Shown piece by piece: positions 35,166-48,800 of a DNA stretch of 64,000 nucleotides. This DNA is from Scylla paramamosain (lineage: Eukaryota; Arthropoda; Malacostraca; Decapoda; Portunidae), in NCBI RefSeq assembly GCF_035594125.1, contig NC_087172.1:21354930-21418929 (forward strand). The letters run 5' to 3'. The position numbers and the translations under genes were made by a program. Under the pieces are notes generated by a model that did not search any database, had not been told where the DNA came from, and was given only the letters and a program-made list of their open reading frames with translations. Position 1 is the stretch's first letter. Each line of letters opens with the position of its first letter.

Positions 35166-38100
35166 TTGTGTTCCCATATAGGTCGATTTCCATGCTTTTT
35201 AGCGTTTTCATGCATACTATGCTCATAAACGCTGAAAATACATGTTTGTGGAAATCTCGTTTCCTTTCTACATTTAGTGTGCTTTGCAAGCATTTTGGCG
35301 CTTGGTACATCAGAATGTAAAATACACTCAAAATACACGTTTTTGTAATGTTCGGTTTTGCGATGTAAAGTACTGATCATTTTTCGTTTCAGTGCCTAAA
35401 TAGTTCAAAACTACTTATAACATATACATGTTTCTCGTCCTGGTATTTCATTTTCCTGTAATTTGCATGCATATAGGGATTTTTGTACGTAAGAAACTCA
35501 AAATACTCTAAATTCTTTTTTTTTTTTTTTGCATTGTTTTGCTGTTCCTGTTTGTAGTATATTTTGCTTGCGTTTTTAGCGTTTTGGTACGTAAGAAGTT
35601 GTAAAACACTAAAAATACATTTAAAAAAAATTTTTGTAATATTGTTTTGTTTTCCTATACAAGGTAAATTTCAAGCTGTTGTTGGTTTTACTTCACTCAA
35701 AACAATGAAGAAAAGCATTTTTGGTAATGTTTTTCTCTTTCACCATATAGGAGGCTTTACAATCATTTTGCGCTTTGGTACCTAACAATGTGAAAACTAG
35801 TGAAAACAAATGTTTTTTGTAATGTTGCTTTGTATCTCCATGTAGTATGCTATTCATGCGTTAAAGCGTTTTGACAACTAAGAACCTCAAGGACTCTCAT
35901 AATACACGTTTCTCCTTATGACTTGTCTTCATATTGAGCATTTTCCATGTATTTTATCTTTTTTTTTTACGTAAAAGGCTAGAAAATATTGAAAATACTT
36001 TTTTCGGGGTAAAGTTATTCGTTTTATAAAGATTGTTTTACATGCATTTTAGTGTTTTGGTATGTAAGTAGCTAAAAACACTCAAAAAGACAAGTTTTTG
36101 GTAATATTTCCCTTTCCATATAGAATACTTACCATGATTTTTCACCGTTTTATGCCAAACATGCTCTTAAACTCTCAAAAGACACGTTTCTGCAAGTCTC
36201 GTTTCAATTATCAATATATGGTGCTTTGCATACCTTTTAGCGTTATGGCGACTAAAGATGTTGTTCTATTTCTCCATATACAGTGGTATTAACGTATTTT
36301 CCCATTTTGGTACGTAAAAAGCTCAAAAAACGCTCATAATACATTTCTCGTAATGTCTTTTTGTTTCATTATATTATATAGAGTATTTTACACTATAAAT
36401 CCATTGCATGTTTTCCATGCTTTTTAGCGTTTTGGTAAGTAGTTACAAAATACTAAGAAAGACACGTTTACCGTAATGTTTTCTTTTCTCATATAGGTTG
36501 CTTCCAATGCTTTTTAGCGTTGTAGTGCCTATCACTCTCTGAATCACTTAGCAACACATGTTTCTAGAAATGTCGGTTCTTTTCTCCTTATATAATACTT
36601 TCCATGCATTTTGTCTTTTCGTTACATAACAATGCAAAATACACTTAGAATACACATTTTTAGTAATGTTCTTTCTCTCAATTAACAGCAATATTCATGC
36701 ATTTTTTTTTTTTGCGTTTCGGTAGCTAAGAATCTCAAAAAAAAAAAAAAAAAAAAAAACATTTATAATGCTCATGTCTTGTAATGTCCTTTCGGTTTAC
36801 TATATAGAGTACTTTGTATGCTTTTGGCGTTTTTTGTATATAACAAGTTCAATAATTTGTTTTTTGGTTATGTTGTTTCTTCCATGTGTTTTAGGGTTTT
36901 GGTACGTAAGCTGACAACCACTGAAAACACTTTTTTGTTTTTTATTCACATATACGATGCTTTCTATGCTTTTCAGTGTTTTGGTGTCTACCATAGAAAA
37001 TAAATAAATAAAAATAGCAATATACACTTCTTGTAATGTCTTTTCGTTTCCACACATAAGGGTCTTTGCATGCATTTTGGCGTTTTCATGTCTAACAATG
37101 TGAAAGACACTCAAAATCCACGTTTTTAGTAATGACCTGTTTCTCCACATATAGGATGCTTTGCATGCATTTTTGCTTTTTTTTTCTAAATTACAAGCTA
37201 GATAACACTCAAAATACATTTATTTGTTTATATCATTGTTATTATCCTTAAAAGGGTGTTTTGCATGCGTTTTAGTGTTTTAGAACCCAAAAAGATGAAA
37301 ATCACTTAAAAGACGTTTTTGGTAATGTTTTGTGTTCCCATATAGGGTGATTTTCATATTTCTTAGCGATTTCGTGCCTAAGACGTTCAAAAACACTCAA
37401 AAGGCGAGTTCTTTAAAAGTCGTTTTTGTTTACCCATATATAGAGATTTGCAAGCATTCTGGAATTTTAGTACCTAACAAGGTGAAAACATTCAAAATGT
37501 TCATATTTGGAAATGTTGTTTTGTTTCTCCATACAGAGAAATGTCATATGTTTTAGTGGTTTGGTACCTCAGAAGCTCATAAAGTCTTATAATACACATC
37601 GCTCGTAATGTACTTTTCTTTCCCTATATAATGTACTTTGCATGCATTTTTGCATTTTTGTACGTAACAAGCTCAATTACACTCAAAATACTTGTTCCCT
37701 TTTTTTCTGTTTCTCCATAAAATGTGTTTTGCATGCGTTTTTAGCGTTTTGGTACGTAAGAAATTTAATAACACTCAAAGTACACGTTTTTATTTATTTT
37801 TTTATTTATCTATTTTTTTGTATCTTTATATACAGTGATTTCCATGCTTTTTGGCGTTTTGGTGCTTAACACGCTAAAAGAAAAAAAAAAAAACACTCCG
37901 AAACTATGTTTCGGTTAATATCGTTTATTTTCCCCATAATAGGTAGCTTTGCATGCGTTATAGCGTTTTGGTACCTAACGATGTGAAAAAAAAAACACTC
38001 AAAATACACGTTTTATGTAATGTTGTTCTGTTTTTCGATATACAGTGCTATTTGTGCGTTTAAGCGGTTTGGTACCTAAGAAGCTCAAAAATTCTCATAA

Positions 38101-39216
38101 TAAACGTTCCTCAGAATGTCTTTTGTTTACTCATATGGAGTACTTTGAATACATTTTTGGTGTTTTTGTACGTAACAAGCTCAAAAACACTCAAAATACT
38201 TGTTTTATTTATTTTTTTAACAATTTTATTTTGTTTCTCCATAAAGGCTGGTTTTCTATGTGTTTTAGCGTTTTCGTACGTATGTAGCTAAAAACAATGA
38301 AAAAAAGATATTTCTTGTCATGCTATTTCGTTCTCCCATATAAGGTGATTTCCATTTTTTTTTTTCTTGCGTTATGCTAAAACATGTGAAAATATCGTTT
38401 GCTCTGCTTTGCTTGCATTGTAATGCTTTTTCGGAACCAGGAATGTAAAATACACTCAAAATACACGTTTATGGTAATTATGTTTTTTTTTTCTCCATAT
38501 AGAGTGCTATTCATGCATTTTCGAGATTTTGTACATAAGAAGCTTAAATCTCGCATAATACACGTTTCTCGTAATCTCCCTTCTTTTCCCAATAAGGTAC
38601 TTTCCAGTCATTTTCGGGTTCTGCGTAACATGCTCAAAAACACTCAAAGTACTTATTTTGGTAATGTTACTCTATTTCTCTATAAAAGAGTGTTTAGCAT
38701 GCGCTTTAGCGTTTTGGTACGCAAGTAGCTCAAAAATGCTCAAAACACACGTTTTTGATAATGTTGTTTTATTTTTCTCATATAGTGTGGTCTCCATGTT
38801 TTTTTTTTTTCCAGCGTTTTGTTGTCTAACATCCACAAAAACACTTAAAAGATATGTTTCTTGTAATGTCATTTCATTTTCCCATATAGGAAACTCTGCA
38901 TGCATTTTGGCGTTTTGGTAACTAAAATAATAAGAAAAAAAAAAAACTCAAAATGTTTTTTTGGTAATGATTTTTTTTTTCTCGATACAAAAAGGTATTA
39001 TGGCTTTTTCGCGTTTTGGTACCTAAGAAGCTTAAAACACTGTTAATACATGTTTCTCGTAATTTCCTTTTGTTTTCCCATATTGGGTACTTTACATGCA
39101 TTTTGGTGATTCTGCACGTAATCTAAAAAAAATAAAGAAATAAATAAAAATAATAAAATAATGTTATTCTATTTTTCCATTAAAATGTGCTTTGCTTGCG
39201 TTTAAGCGTTTTGGTG

Positions 39217-39353
39217 AAACGAAACGACATTTCCAGAAATATATCTTTCGAGTGTTTATTGGCGTGTAAGTTACTAAAATGTTGAAAATTCTTGAAATTA
39301 ACCTACATGGGAAAACATTACCAAAAACGTCTCTTTTCATTAGTTTTAAACTA
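39217..39353 (+). repeat. Inverted 137-bp satellite piece at a deletion junction in the right arm
   Basis: This piece is a same-strand copy of about 16,331-16,469, although everything around it in the right arm is reverse-complement. On its left the arm matches the left arm above about 16,470. On its right it matches below about 12,940. The left-arm stretch 12,940-16,330, including the Jockey-like LINE, is missing. Confidence 0.82.
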
Positions 39354-42300
39354 CCACCTTTTTCTTAATTTGTTTCTCCATACAGAATGCCATTCATTGT
39401 CTAACCGTTTTGCTATCTAATAAGTTCAAAAGTACTCTTAATGCACATTTTCATTAATGTTCTTTTGCTACCGTATGTAGGGTATTTTCCATGAATTTTG
39501 ACTTTTTTGTATGTAACAAGAATAAAAACTCCCAAAATACTTCCTTTTCGGTAATTTTATATTCTTGCTCCATAAAGGGTGTTTTGCATGCGTTTTACTG
39601 TTTTGGTACGTAAGAAGCTGAAAACCACTCAAAAGTCACGTTTTTTTTTCTTCGTAATGTTTGGTTCTCATATTGTGCTTTGAAGCCTAAGAGGTTCATA
39701 TACACTCAAAACACAAGTTTTTTTTTTAATATTTTGCCCAATTTCGGTAGTTTGGTACCTACCAATTAAGAAATAAAAAAAAAAAACTTAATATATACTT
39801 TTATGGTAATGTTCTGTTTCTCTATACTGAGAGTGCTATTAAAGCGTCTTTTGCATCTTGTTACCTAAAAGCTATAAAACACTTATAATAAACGTTTCTT
39901 GTAATGTTTTTGCGTTATTTACTATAAGGCGCTTTGCATAAATTTTGGCGTTTTCCTACGTAACAATGTGAATAACATTCAAAACACACGTATTTGGTAA
40001 TGATGATTTGTTTCTATATAAAGAGTGCTATTCACGCGTTTTAGCATTTTGTTAATTAAGAAGATCAATAATATTCATAATATATGCTTCTGGTTATATC
40101 GTTTTGTTCCATTATACGAGTATAGGGTATTTTGCCTGTATTTTGTTGTTTTTGTACTTAAGCCCAAAAACACTCATAGTACACTTTTTTTTATGCTATA
40201 TTGTTTCTCTATAATGTGTGTTTTGTATGCGTTCTATGGTTTTGATACGTAAGATGCTCAAAAACACGCAAAAGACTCCTTTTTGTAAATGTTGTTCTAT
40301 ATTCCAATGCATTCTATGCATTTTATCCTTTTGGTACATAAAATGCTCAAAAAACAATAATGGCGTTGCATTTCCACACTTAGAGTGATTTGCTTGTGTT
40401 TTAATGTCTTGGTACCTAATATTGTAAAAAAAAAAAAAAAACACTCAAAATACACATTTTTGGTAATGTTTTGTTTCACCATATATTATTCTTCTTGTTC
40501 ATGAAAAGCTGTTTTGCATACGTTTTAATGTTTTTGACAATGATGAAGCTTAAAAACACACGTTTTTGATAATGTTCTTTTTCAACATATAGAGTGCTAT
40601 TCACGCGTTTTAACGTTTTGTTACATATGATCAACAATACTCATAATACTCGCTTCTGGTGATTATGTTTTGTTTCACCATATCGGGTATTTTGCATGTA
40701 TTTTGCCGTTTTTCTTTCTAACATGCTTAACATTACTCAAAATACATATTTTTTGGTAATATTATTTTGTTCCTTCATAAAGGGTGTTTTGCATGTATTT
40801 TAGCGTTTTCGTTAGTGAAACCCCTAAATAAATAACACACAAAAATTTTTTTTGATAAAATTGTTTTGTATTTCAATAAAGAGTGCATTCTAAGCATTTT
40901 AGCGTTTTAATTGTTATAACGCTGGAAAAAAATAAAATAAAAAGGCAGGTTTCTCTTATATTTGTTTAGTTTCACCATATAAATTGACTTGCATGCATAT
41001 TGGCATTTTGGTACCTAATAATTTTTGGTACCTCAGAACATGCGTTTTTTTTTTTTTTATTCTGTTTCTCTATATAAAGTGTGTTTCACGCGTTTTGGTA
41101 CACAAGAATTAAAAAAAAAAAAAAACACATCTTACACTTCTCTGGTAAAATAATTTAGTTACACCATGTAGGGAACTTTACATTAATTTTTTCCTGTTTC
41201 TGCACCTAACAACCTCAAAATTATTCAAAATACAAATTTTCACTGTTTTTCTCTTTCTCCATAGAGCATGTTTGGATACGTTTTACCGTTTTGGTACATA
41301 AGAAGCTCAGAAGCACTGAAAACACAATTTTTAGTGGTTTTCATTCCTAAAATGGTGATATCAATGCGTTTTTATATTTGCTTCCTAAAACGCTGAAAAA
41401 ATTGAAAAAACACGTTTCTATTAAAGTCATTTCCTTTTCCCATATAAAGCCCCTTTGAATGTATTTTGGTGTTTTGGTACCTAGTAATGTGACAAACAAT
41501 TAATACACTCATTTTTTGGTAACATTATTCTGTTCTATCTATTCATGCGCCATAGAGCTTTGGTACCTAAAAAGCTCGAAAGCACTCATAATACACATTT
41601 CTCATAATGTACTTTCGTTTCCCTGTATAAGGTAATTTGCAGGCATTTTGGCGTTTTGGTACCTAACAATATATATGAACAATATTAAAAAAGTCGTTTT
41701 TGGTAATATTGTTCTGCTACTCTCTTTTAAGTGATATACACCCGTTTTAGCGTTTGCATATTTCTTATAATATTGGTTTGCTTCCTATATCGTGTTCTTT
41801 GGTTGAATTTTGGCGTTTTTCTACGTAAGAGGTTCAAAAACACGAATTTGGTAATATTCCGTTTTTTTTCGTAAAAGGTGTTTTGCCTGCGCTTGAGCGT
41901 TTTGGTATGGGAAAAGCTTAAAAAACGTACAAAAGACACGTTTCTGTTAATGTTTTGTTAATGCTTTCCATGCTTTTTAGCGTTATGGTGCCCAACACAA
42001 TAAAAAACTCAAAAGACACGTTTCTGGTAATGCCATTTCGTTTCCGTATAAAGAATGCTTTGAATGCATTTTTGCCTTTTGCTACCTATTAATAGGAAAA
42101 ACAGTCAAAATACAAGTTTTTTTGTAACGTTATTCTGTTACTCTATAGAATTAAAAGATAGATTTCTGATAATGTGTTTTATTTTTCCAAATAGAGTGCT
42201 TTGCATGCGTTTTGGCGCTTTGGTAACTAGCAATGTGAAAAACATTAAAAACAAACGTTTTTGGTAATGTTTTGTTCCTCCATATAGAGTGCTATTGACG

Positions 42301-45300
42301 CATTTTTGAGTTTTGGTACTTAAGAACCCTAAGAAAAAACACTCACAAATCATATTTCTCGTAGTGTCCTTTCGTTTCTCCATATAGGGTGCTTTGCATA
42401 CATTTACCGTTTTGATAAATAACAAAGAAAAAAGTATTCCAAAAAAGACGTTTTTGGCATTTTTTTTTTTTGTTCCTCTATAATTATAAAGTGCTATTCA
42501 CACGTTTTACCATTTTGGTACCTACGTATTTCAGAAACACTTGTAATACACGTCACTTGTAATACCGTTTGACATTTTTGTACGTAAGAAGCTCAAAACA
42601 CTGAATATGCACGTTTTTTTTTTCCGTTTTATACTGTTTCTGTTTCTCCATAAAGGGTATTTTGCTTGCATTTTAGCATTATGATATGTAAGAAGATATA
42701 AAAAATACCCAAAAGACAAGTTTTGGGGAATTTTGTTTTGTATTCCAGTATAGATTGCTTTCCATTCATTTTAGCCTTTGGTGCATAAACCGCTGAGAAA
42801 CACTGAAAAGGCAAGTTTCAAGTAATGTCGATTAATTTCTCAATAAAATGTGTTTTGCATACACTTTGGTGTTTTGGTACCTAACAATGTGAAAAACATG
42901 CAAAACAAATTTTCTGGAATGTTCAGTTTCATTCATATAGAATGCTATTCCCTCGTTTTAACGTTTCGTTACCTACTCAAAATACACGCGTCTGTTAATT
43001 ATGTTTTGTTTCACCATATAGGATATTTTGAATGCATTTTGCTGTATTTTAGCTAATAAGCTAAAAAATAAAAAATAAAATAAAATACTCAAAATATATA
43101 TTTTTGGTAATGTTATGTTTTCAGCTGAAAAACACTGAAAAGACACATTTTTGAAAATATTTTGTTTTTCCACATAGGGTTCTTTCCATGCTCATAAGCG
43201 TTTTGGTGCCTAGTACTCCCTCCCAAAAGCACTCAAAAGACGTGTTCCTGGAAATCTCCTTTCCTTTCCATATATAAGGTGCTTTGCTTGCGTTTTTTTT
43301 TAGATTTGGTACCTAACAATGTGGATTACTCTCAAAATATTCCATATAGAGTGTTATTCATACGTTTTAGTGTCTTGGTACCTAATAAACTCAAAAACTC
43401 TAATACTCTAATACTCTAAAACTCTAATAATAGGGTATTTTGCATAAATTTTGGCGTTTTACTAGTTAATATTTAAAACACTGGCAACATTTGTTTTTGA
43501 TAGTGTTATTCTGTTCCTCCATAAAAGATGTTTTGCATGCGTTATAGCGTTTTGGTACATAAGTAGCTCAAAAACAATGAAACGACGTTTTTAGTAATGT
43601 TTTGTTTTCAAGTAAAGAATGCTTTCCAAGCTTTTTAGCTTTTTCGTGGCTAGCACGCTCATGAACACTTAAAAACAAGTTTCTAAAGATCTCGTTCCCT
43701 TCTCCATATAGATGTTCATATGTTTTAGCGTTTAGGTACCTAAGAATCTCAAAAATTCTCATAAAACAATTTTTCTCGAAATTTCTTTTCCTTTACCTAT
43801 ATATATAAGTTTGCATGCATTAAAGCGTTTTTCTACGTAAGATAGTGAAAAACACTCAAAATACTTATTATTGTTAATTTTATTCTTTCCCCTTCCCAAA
43901 AAAAAGCGTTTTCCATGCGTTTTGGCGTTTTGGTACGTATGTAGATTAAAATGAGTTTTGTAATGTTTTCTTTTTTCATATATGGTGCTTTCCATTTTTT
44001 TTTTTTGGGGGGGGCGGAGTTTTGGTGAATAACACGTTCATACACACTTACAATGCACGTTTTTCGAAATATTGTTTCCTTTCCCCATTTAGGGTGCTTT
44101 TCGTGCATTTTAATGTTTTGGTACTTAATAGTGTGAAATTCACTCAAAATACACGGTTTGGTAATGTTCTGTCTCCCTATAGAGAGTTATTCATACACTT
44201 TTGAGTTCTGGCACTTAAGAAGCTCAAAAACAATCATAATACATTTGTCATAAAGTCGTTTATTTCTCATTATAGAGTACTTTTATGCATAATTTTGGCA
44301 TTTTTTTTACGTATTAAGCTCAAAAACATTCAAAATACTTGTTTTTAGTAATATTATTGTGTATCTGTAAAAGCGTGCTTTGCATGCGTTTTAAGGTTTG
44401 GTACATAAAAAGTAAAGCGCTCAAAAGACACGCTTTTTGTAATGGTGTTTCCTTTTCTCATATAAGATGCTTCCCTACTTTTTAGGGTTTTGGTGTGTAA
44501 CACGCTTATTACATGTCAAAAGATACGTTTATGGATATATCTTTTTTTTTTCTCCTAATAGGGAGATCTTAATCCAGTTTTGTGTTATGGCGCCTTACAA
44601 TGTGAAATACATTAAAAATACACGTTTTTCGTAATGTTCTTTTCCTCTATATAAAGGTTTATTAATGCGTTTTAGCTTTTTGGTACCTAAGAATCTCAAA
44701 AACACTCATAATACACGTTCCTAGTAGTGTCTTTTCATGTCCCCATACAGGGTTCTTTGGATGCATTTTAGCGTTTTTATACGAAACAATGTCAAAAACA
44801 CTCAAATTACTTGATTTTTAGTAATGTTATGATATTTCTCCAAATAGCTTCTATTGATGTGTTTTAGCGTTTTGGTACCTAAGAATCTCAAAAACACTCA
44901 TAATACATGTTTCTCTTAGTGTCTTTTTGTTTCCGAGTAATTTCCATGCATTATAGTGGATTTCTCCGTAACAAGCTCAAAAATCTGAAAATTCACATTT
45001 TTGATAGACATACTGTTTCTCTATAAAGGGTGTTTTGCCTACGTTTTAGCGTTTTGGTTCATAAGTTGCTTAAAACACTGAAAATAGACGTTTTCGGTAA
45101 TGTTATTTGGTTTTCCATATATATATTATTTCCAATCCTTTTCAGCGTTTTGGTGCTAACACTTTCATAAACACTCAATAGACATATTTATTGAAATATC
45201 GTTTCCTTTCCCCATATGCGTGGCTCTTCGTACATTTTGGCTTTTTCGTACTTTATGTGAAATACTCTCAAAATACATATTTTTCGTGATCATATAAACA

Positions 45301-45774
45301 GCTGTTCATGTGTTTCAGTGCTTTGGTGCTTAAGAAATTCAAAAGCACTAATAATACACGTTTATCTTAATGTCTTTTTGTTTCCCCATATAGGTTATTT
45401 TCATACATTTTGGCGTTTTTGTACGTAACAAGTTTAAAAGCACTCAAAATACTTGTTCTTGGTAATACTACTCTCTTTCTCCATAAAGGGTGTTTTTCAT
45501 GGGTTTTAGCGATTTAGTACGTAAGTAGCTCAAAATAACTCAGACACTTGTTTGGTATTGTTGTTTTGTTTTTCTGTATTATATTGCTCTATATTTTTAT
45601 TTTTTTTTAGCGTTCTATTGTCTAGCATGCATAAATACTTTTAAAAGATGTATTTCTTGTAATGTCGTTTTGTTTTCGTTTTTAGGAAAGTGCGTGCATT
45701 TCGATGATGTAAAAAAAAAAAAAATGAAAAACACGTATTTGGTAATGTACTGTTTCTCCATATATAATGTTCTA

Positions 45775-45895
45775 CTCGGAGAGAAAACAATACATTTTCA
45801 TAGGAAGCCAAAAGAAAATAGGTATATCAGAACAATATAGAACAATATGGGAAACAAAGGAAAAAAATATATATTATACATGTCTCATAGCGGGT
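45775..45895. other. Non-satellite or highly diverged patch
   Basis: About 120 bp lacking the monomer landmarks, with a local duplication (AGAACAATAT and GAACAATATGG). It could be a degenerate plus-oriented monomer or a small insertion. Confidence 0.4.
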
Positions 45896-48800
45896 GAAAT
45901 TCATACGTGTTAGGCTTTTGGTACATAAGAATCTCAAAAGCTCCAACAAGAAACGTTCCACATAATGTTCTTTCGTTACCCCATGTAGGGAACTTTGCAT
46001 GCATTTTTGGCATTCTTCTATGTAAGAAGCTGAAAAACACTCAAACTAGACTTTTTTTGGTAAAGTTATGATATTTTCCCATAAAGTGTGTTTTGCATGC
46101 ATTAGCGTTTTGGTACGTAAGTAGCTCAAAAAACACCGATAAGAGAAGCTTTTGGTAATTTTTTTTATATTTTTCCCTCATATGGCGTTCTTTCCATGTT
46201 TTTAGCGTTTTATTACCTAGCACGCTCATAAATACTAAAAAGACACGTTTCTGGAAGTGTTGTTTCCTTTCCCCATATAGGGTGATTTTGATTCAGCTCG
46301 GCGTTTTGGTACTACCAAAGTGAAATACACTCAAAATAAACTTTCTTGGTAAAGTTGTACTGTTTCTCCATATTGAGTGCTATTTATGCGTTTTAGCGTT
46401 TTGGTACCAAGGAAGCTCAAAACCATTGCTAATACACGTTTCAGGTAACGTTTTTTTCGTTTCCCCTTACAGAGTACTTTGCATGCATTTTGGCGTTTGT
46501 CTACGTAACAAGCTCAAAAAAAAAAAAAAAAAGTAAATAAAAAATAAAAATTTTTGATAATGTTATTCTGTTTCTACATAAAAAGGTGGCCTTTTTGTAA
46601 CATGCTCAAAAACACTCGAAATACTTGTTTTTTGTATTTATTTTGTTTGCCATACAGAGATACATGAGTTTTCATCATTTTCTTACGTAAGTTGCTTAAA
46701 ACACTGGAATAAGACGTTTTTGGTAATGTTCTTTTGTTTTCCCATATAGGATGCTTTCCATGCTTTTTATCGTTTCGGTGTCTAGCATGCACTTAAACGT
46801 TCGAAAAGCACGTTTCTGTAAGTCTCATTTTCCTTCTCCATATAGGATGCTTTGTATTCATTTTGGCGTTTTGGTATCTAAGAATATGAAATAAATTCAA
46901 AATATGCCTTTTTTGTAGTGTTGCTGTTTCTTCATACAGAGTGATATTCTTGCGTTTTAGCGTTTTGGTACCTGAGAAGCTCAAAAACTCTCTTGACACA
47001 AGTTTCTCATAATATCTTCTTTTTCCATATAAAGTACTTTCCACGTATTTTTTGACATTTTTTTTCTATGTAACAAGCTCGAAAACACTCCAAATACACG
47101 TTTTTAATAGAAATATACTCTTTTTCCATAAAAAGGCATTTTACATACGTTTTAGCGTTTTCGTAAGTAGCTCAATACACTAAAAAGAGACGTTTTTTTT
47201 AAGTTGTTTTGTTTTTATTTTAGTATGTTTTCCATGCTTTTTTAGTATTTTGGTTCCTAGAGCGGTCATAAAATCTCAAAAGTAATGTTTCTGGAAATCT
47301 CGTTTTCTTTACCAATGTAAGCTGTTTCATATGTTTTTCGACGTTTTGGTAACTAACAAAGTGAAAGAATCAAAATATTTGTTTTGAGTTAAGTTTAATA
47401 AAAGGTGTTTTGCATGCGTTTTAGTGTTTTTGTACTTAAGTGGTTTATAAAACACTCTAAAACACGTTTTCACTAATGTTGTTTTATTTTTCTATACAGG
47501 TTGATATCTATGTTTTTTTTTTTTTTAACGATTATCGTGCTTAACACGCTGAAAACTCTCAAAAGACACGTTTCTGTTAATGTCGTTTCGTTTCCTCATG
47601 TAGGTGGCTTTGCATGCATTTTGGCGTTTGGTACCTAACAATGTAAAAAACACTCAAAAATACACGTCTTTGTAATGAAATTTTGTTTCGCCATACAGAG
47701 TGCTATTGAAGCCTTTTAACACTTTCGTACCTAAGAAGCTCTTAAAATACATGTTTTTTTTAAATATTATTTTCGTTACCTATATAGAGTTCCTTTCATG
47801 CGTTTGAGAATATTTATATGTAACAAGCTCAAAACTCTGAAAATACACGTTTTTGGTATAATTATACTGTTTCTCCAGGAAGGGTGTTTTGCCTGCGTTT
47901 TAGCCTTTTGGTACTTAGTAGCTTAAAAACACTGAAAAGAGTAGTATTTGGTAAAGATGTATTGTTTTCCCATATAAGATACTTTCATTGCTTTCAGGGC
48001 GTTTTGGTGGCTAACATGTCCATAATCATTCAACAAATACGTATCTTAAAATGTCGTTTCCTTTCCCCATATAATGTGCTTTACATGCATTTTCGATTTA
48101 TGTTATCTAACAATTTGTGAAAAACTCAAAATACACGTTTTATGGTAGTGTTGTTCTTTGTCCATATAGAAAGCTCTTCATGCGTTTTAGCATTTTGGTA
48201 ATTGAGAAGCTCAAAAATATTCATAATACACGTTTCTCGTAATGACTTTTTGTCTCCCCATAGGGTGCGTTGCATGCATTTTGGTGTTTATATAAGTAAC
48301 AAGCTCAAAAACTCTGAAAATACTTGTTTTTGATAATGTTACTCTGTGTCTCCATAAAGGTTGTTTTACATGCTTTTTACCATTTTGGCGTGTAGCTAAA
48401 AAAAAAAAAAAAGATCAAGATTCGTTTTGTATTGCAATATAGAGTGCTTTTCAAGCATTTTTAGAGTTTTGTTGTATAACATGGACAAATATACTCAAAA
48501 CATACGTTTCTCTTAATGTCATTTATTTTTCCCATATAAGGTAAATTGCATGCATTTTGGCGTTTTGTACCTAACTGTAAAAAACACTTAAATTACACGT
48601 TTTTGGTGATGTTTCTACATGTGGAGAACACTTTTTGGCTTTTTGGTACCTAAGCTCAAAAAACACTCGTAAACACATATTTCTTAATGTTCTTTCGTTT
48701 TTCCTATTTTTTCTCATGTTTCATTTTTTGTATTGTTATTGTTTTGTTTTTTTTTCCATATAGTGTGTTATTCATACGTTTCAGCGTTTTGGTATCTAAA

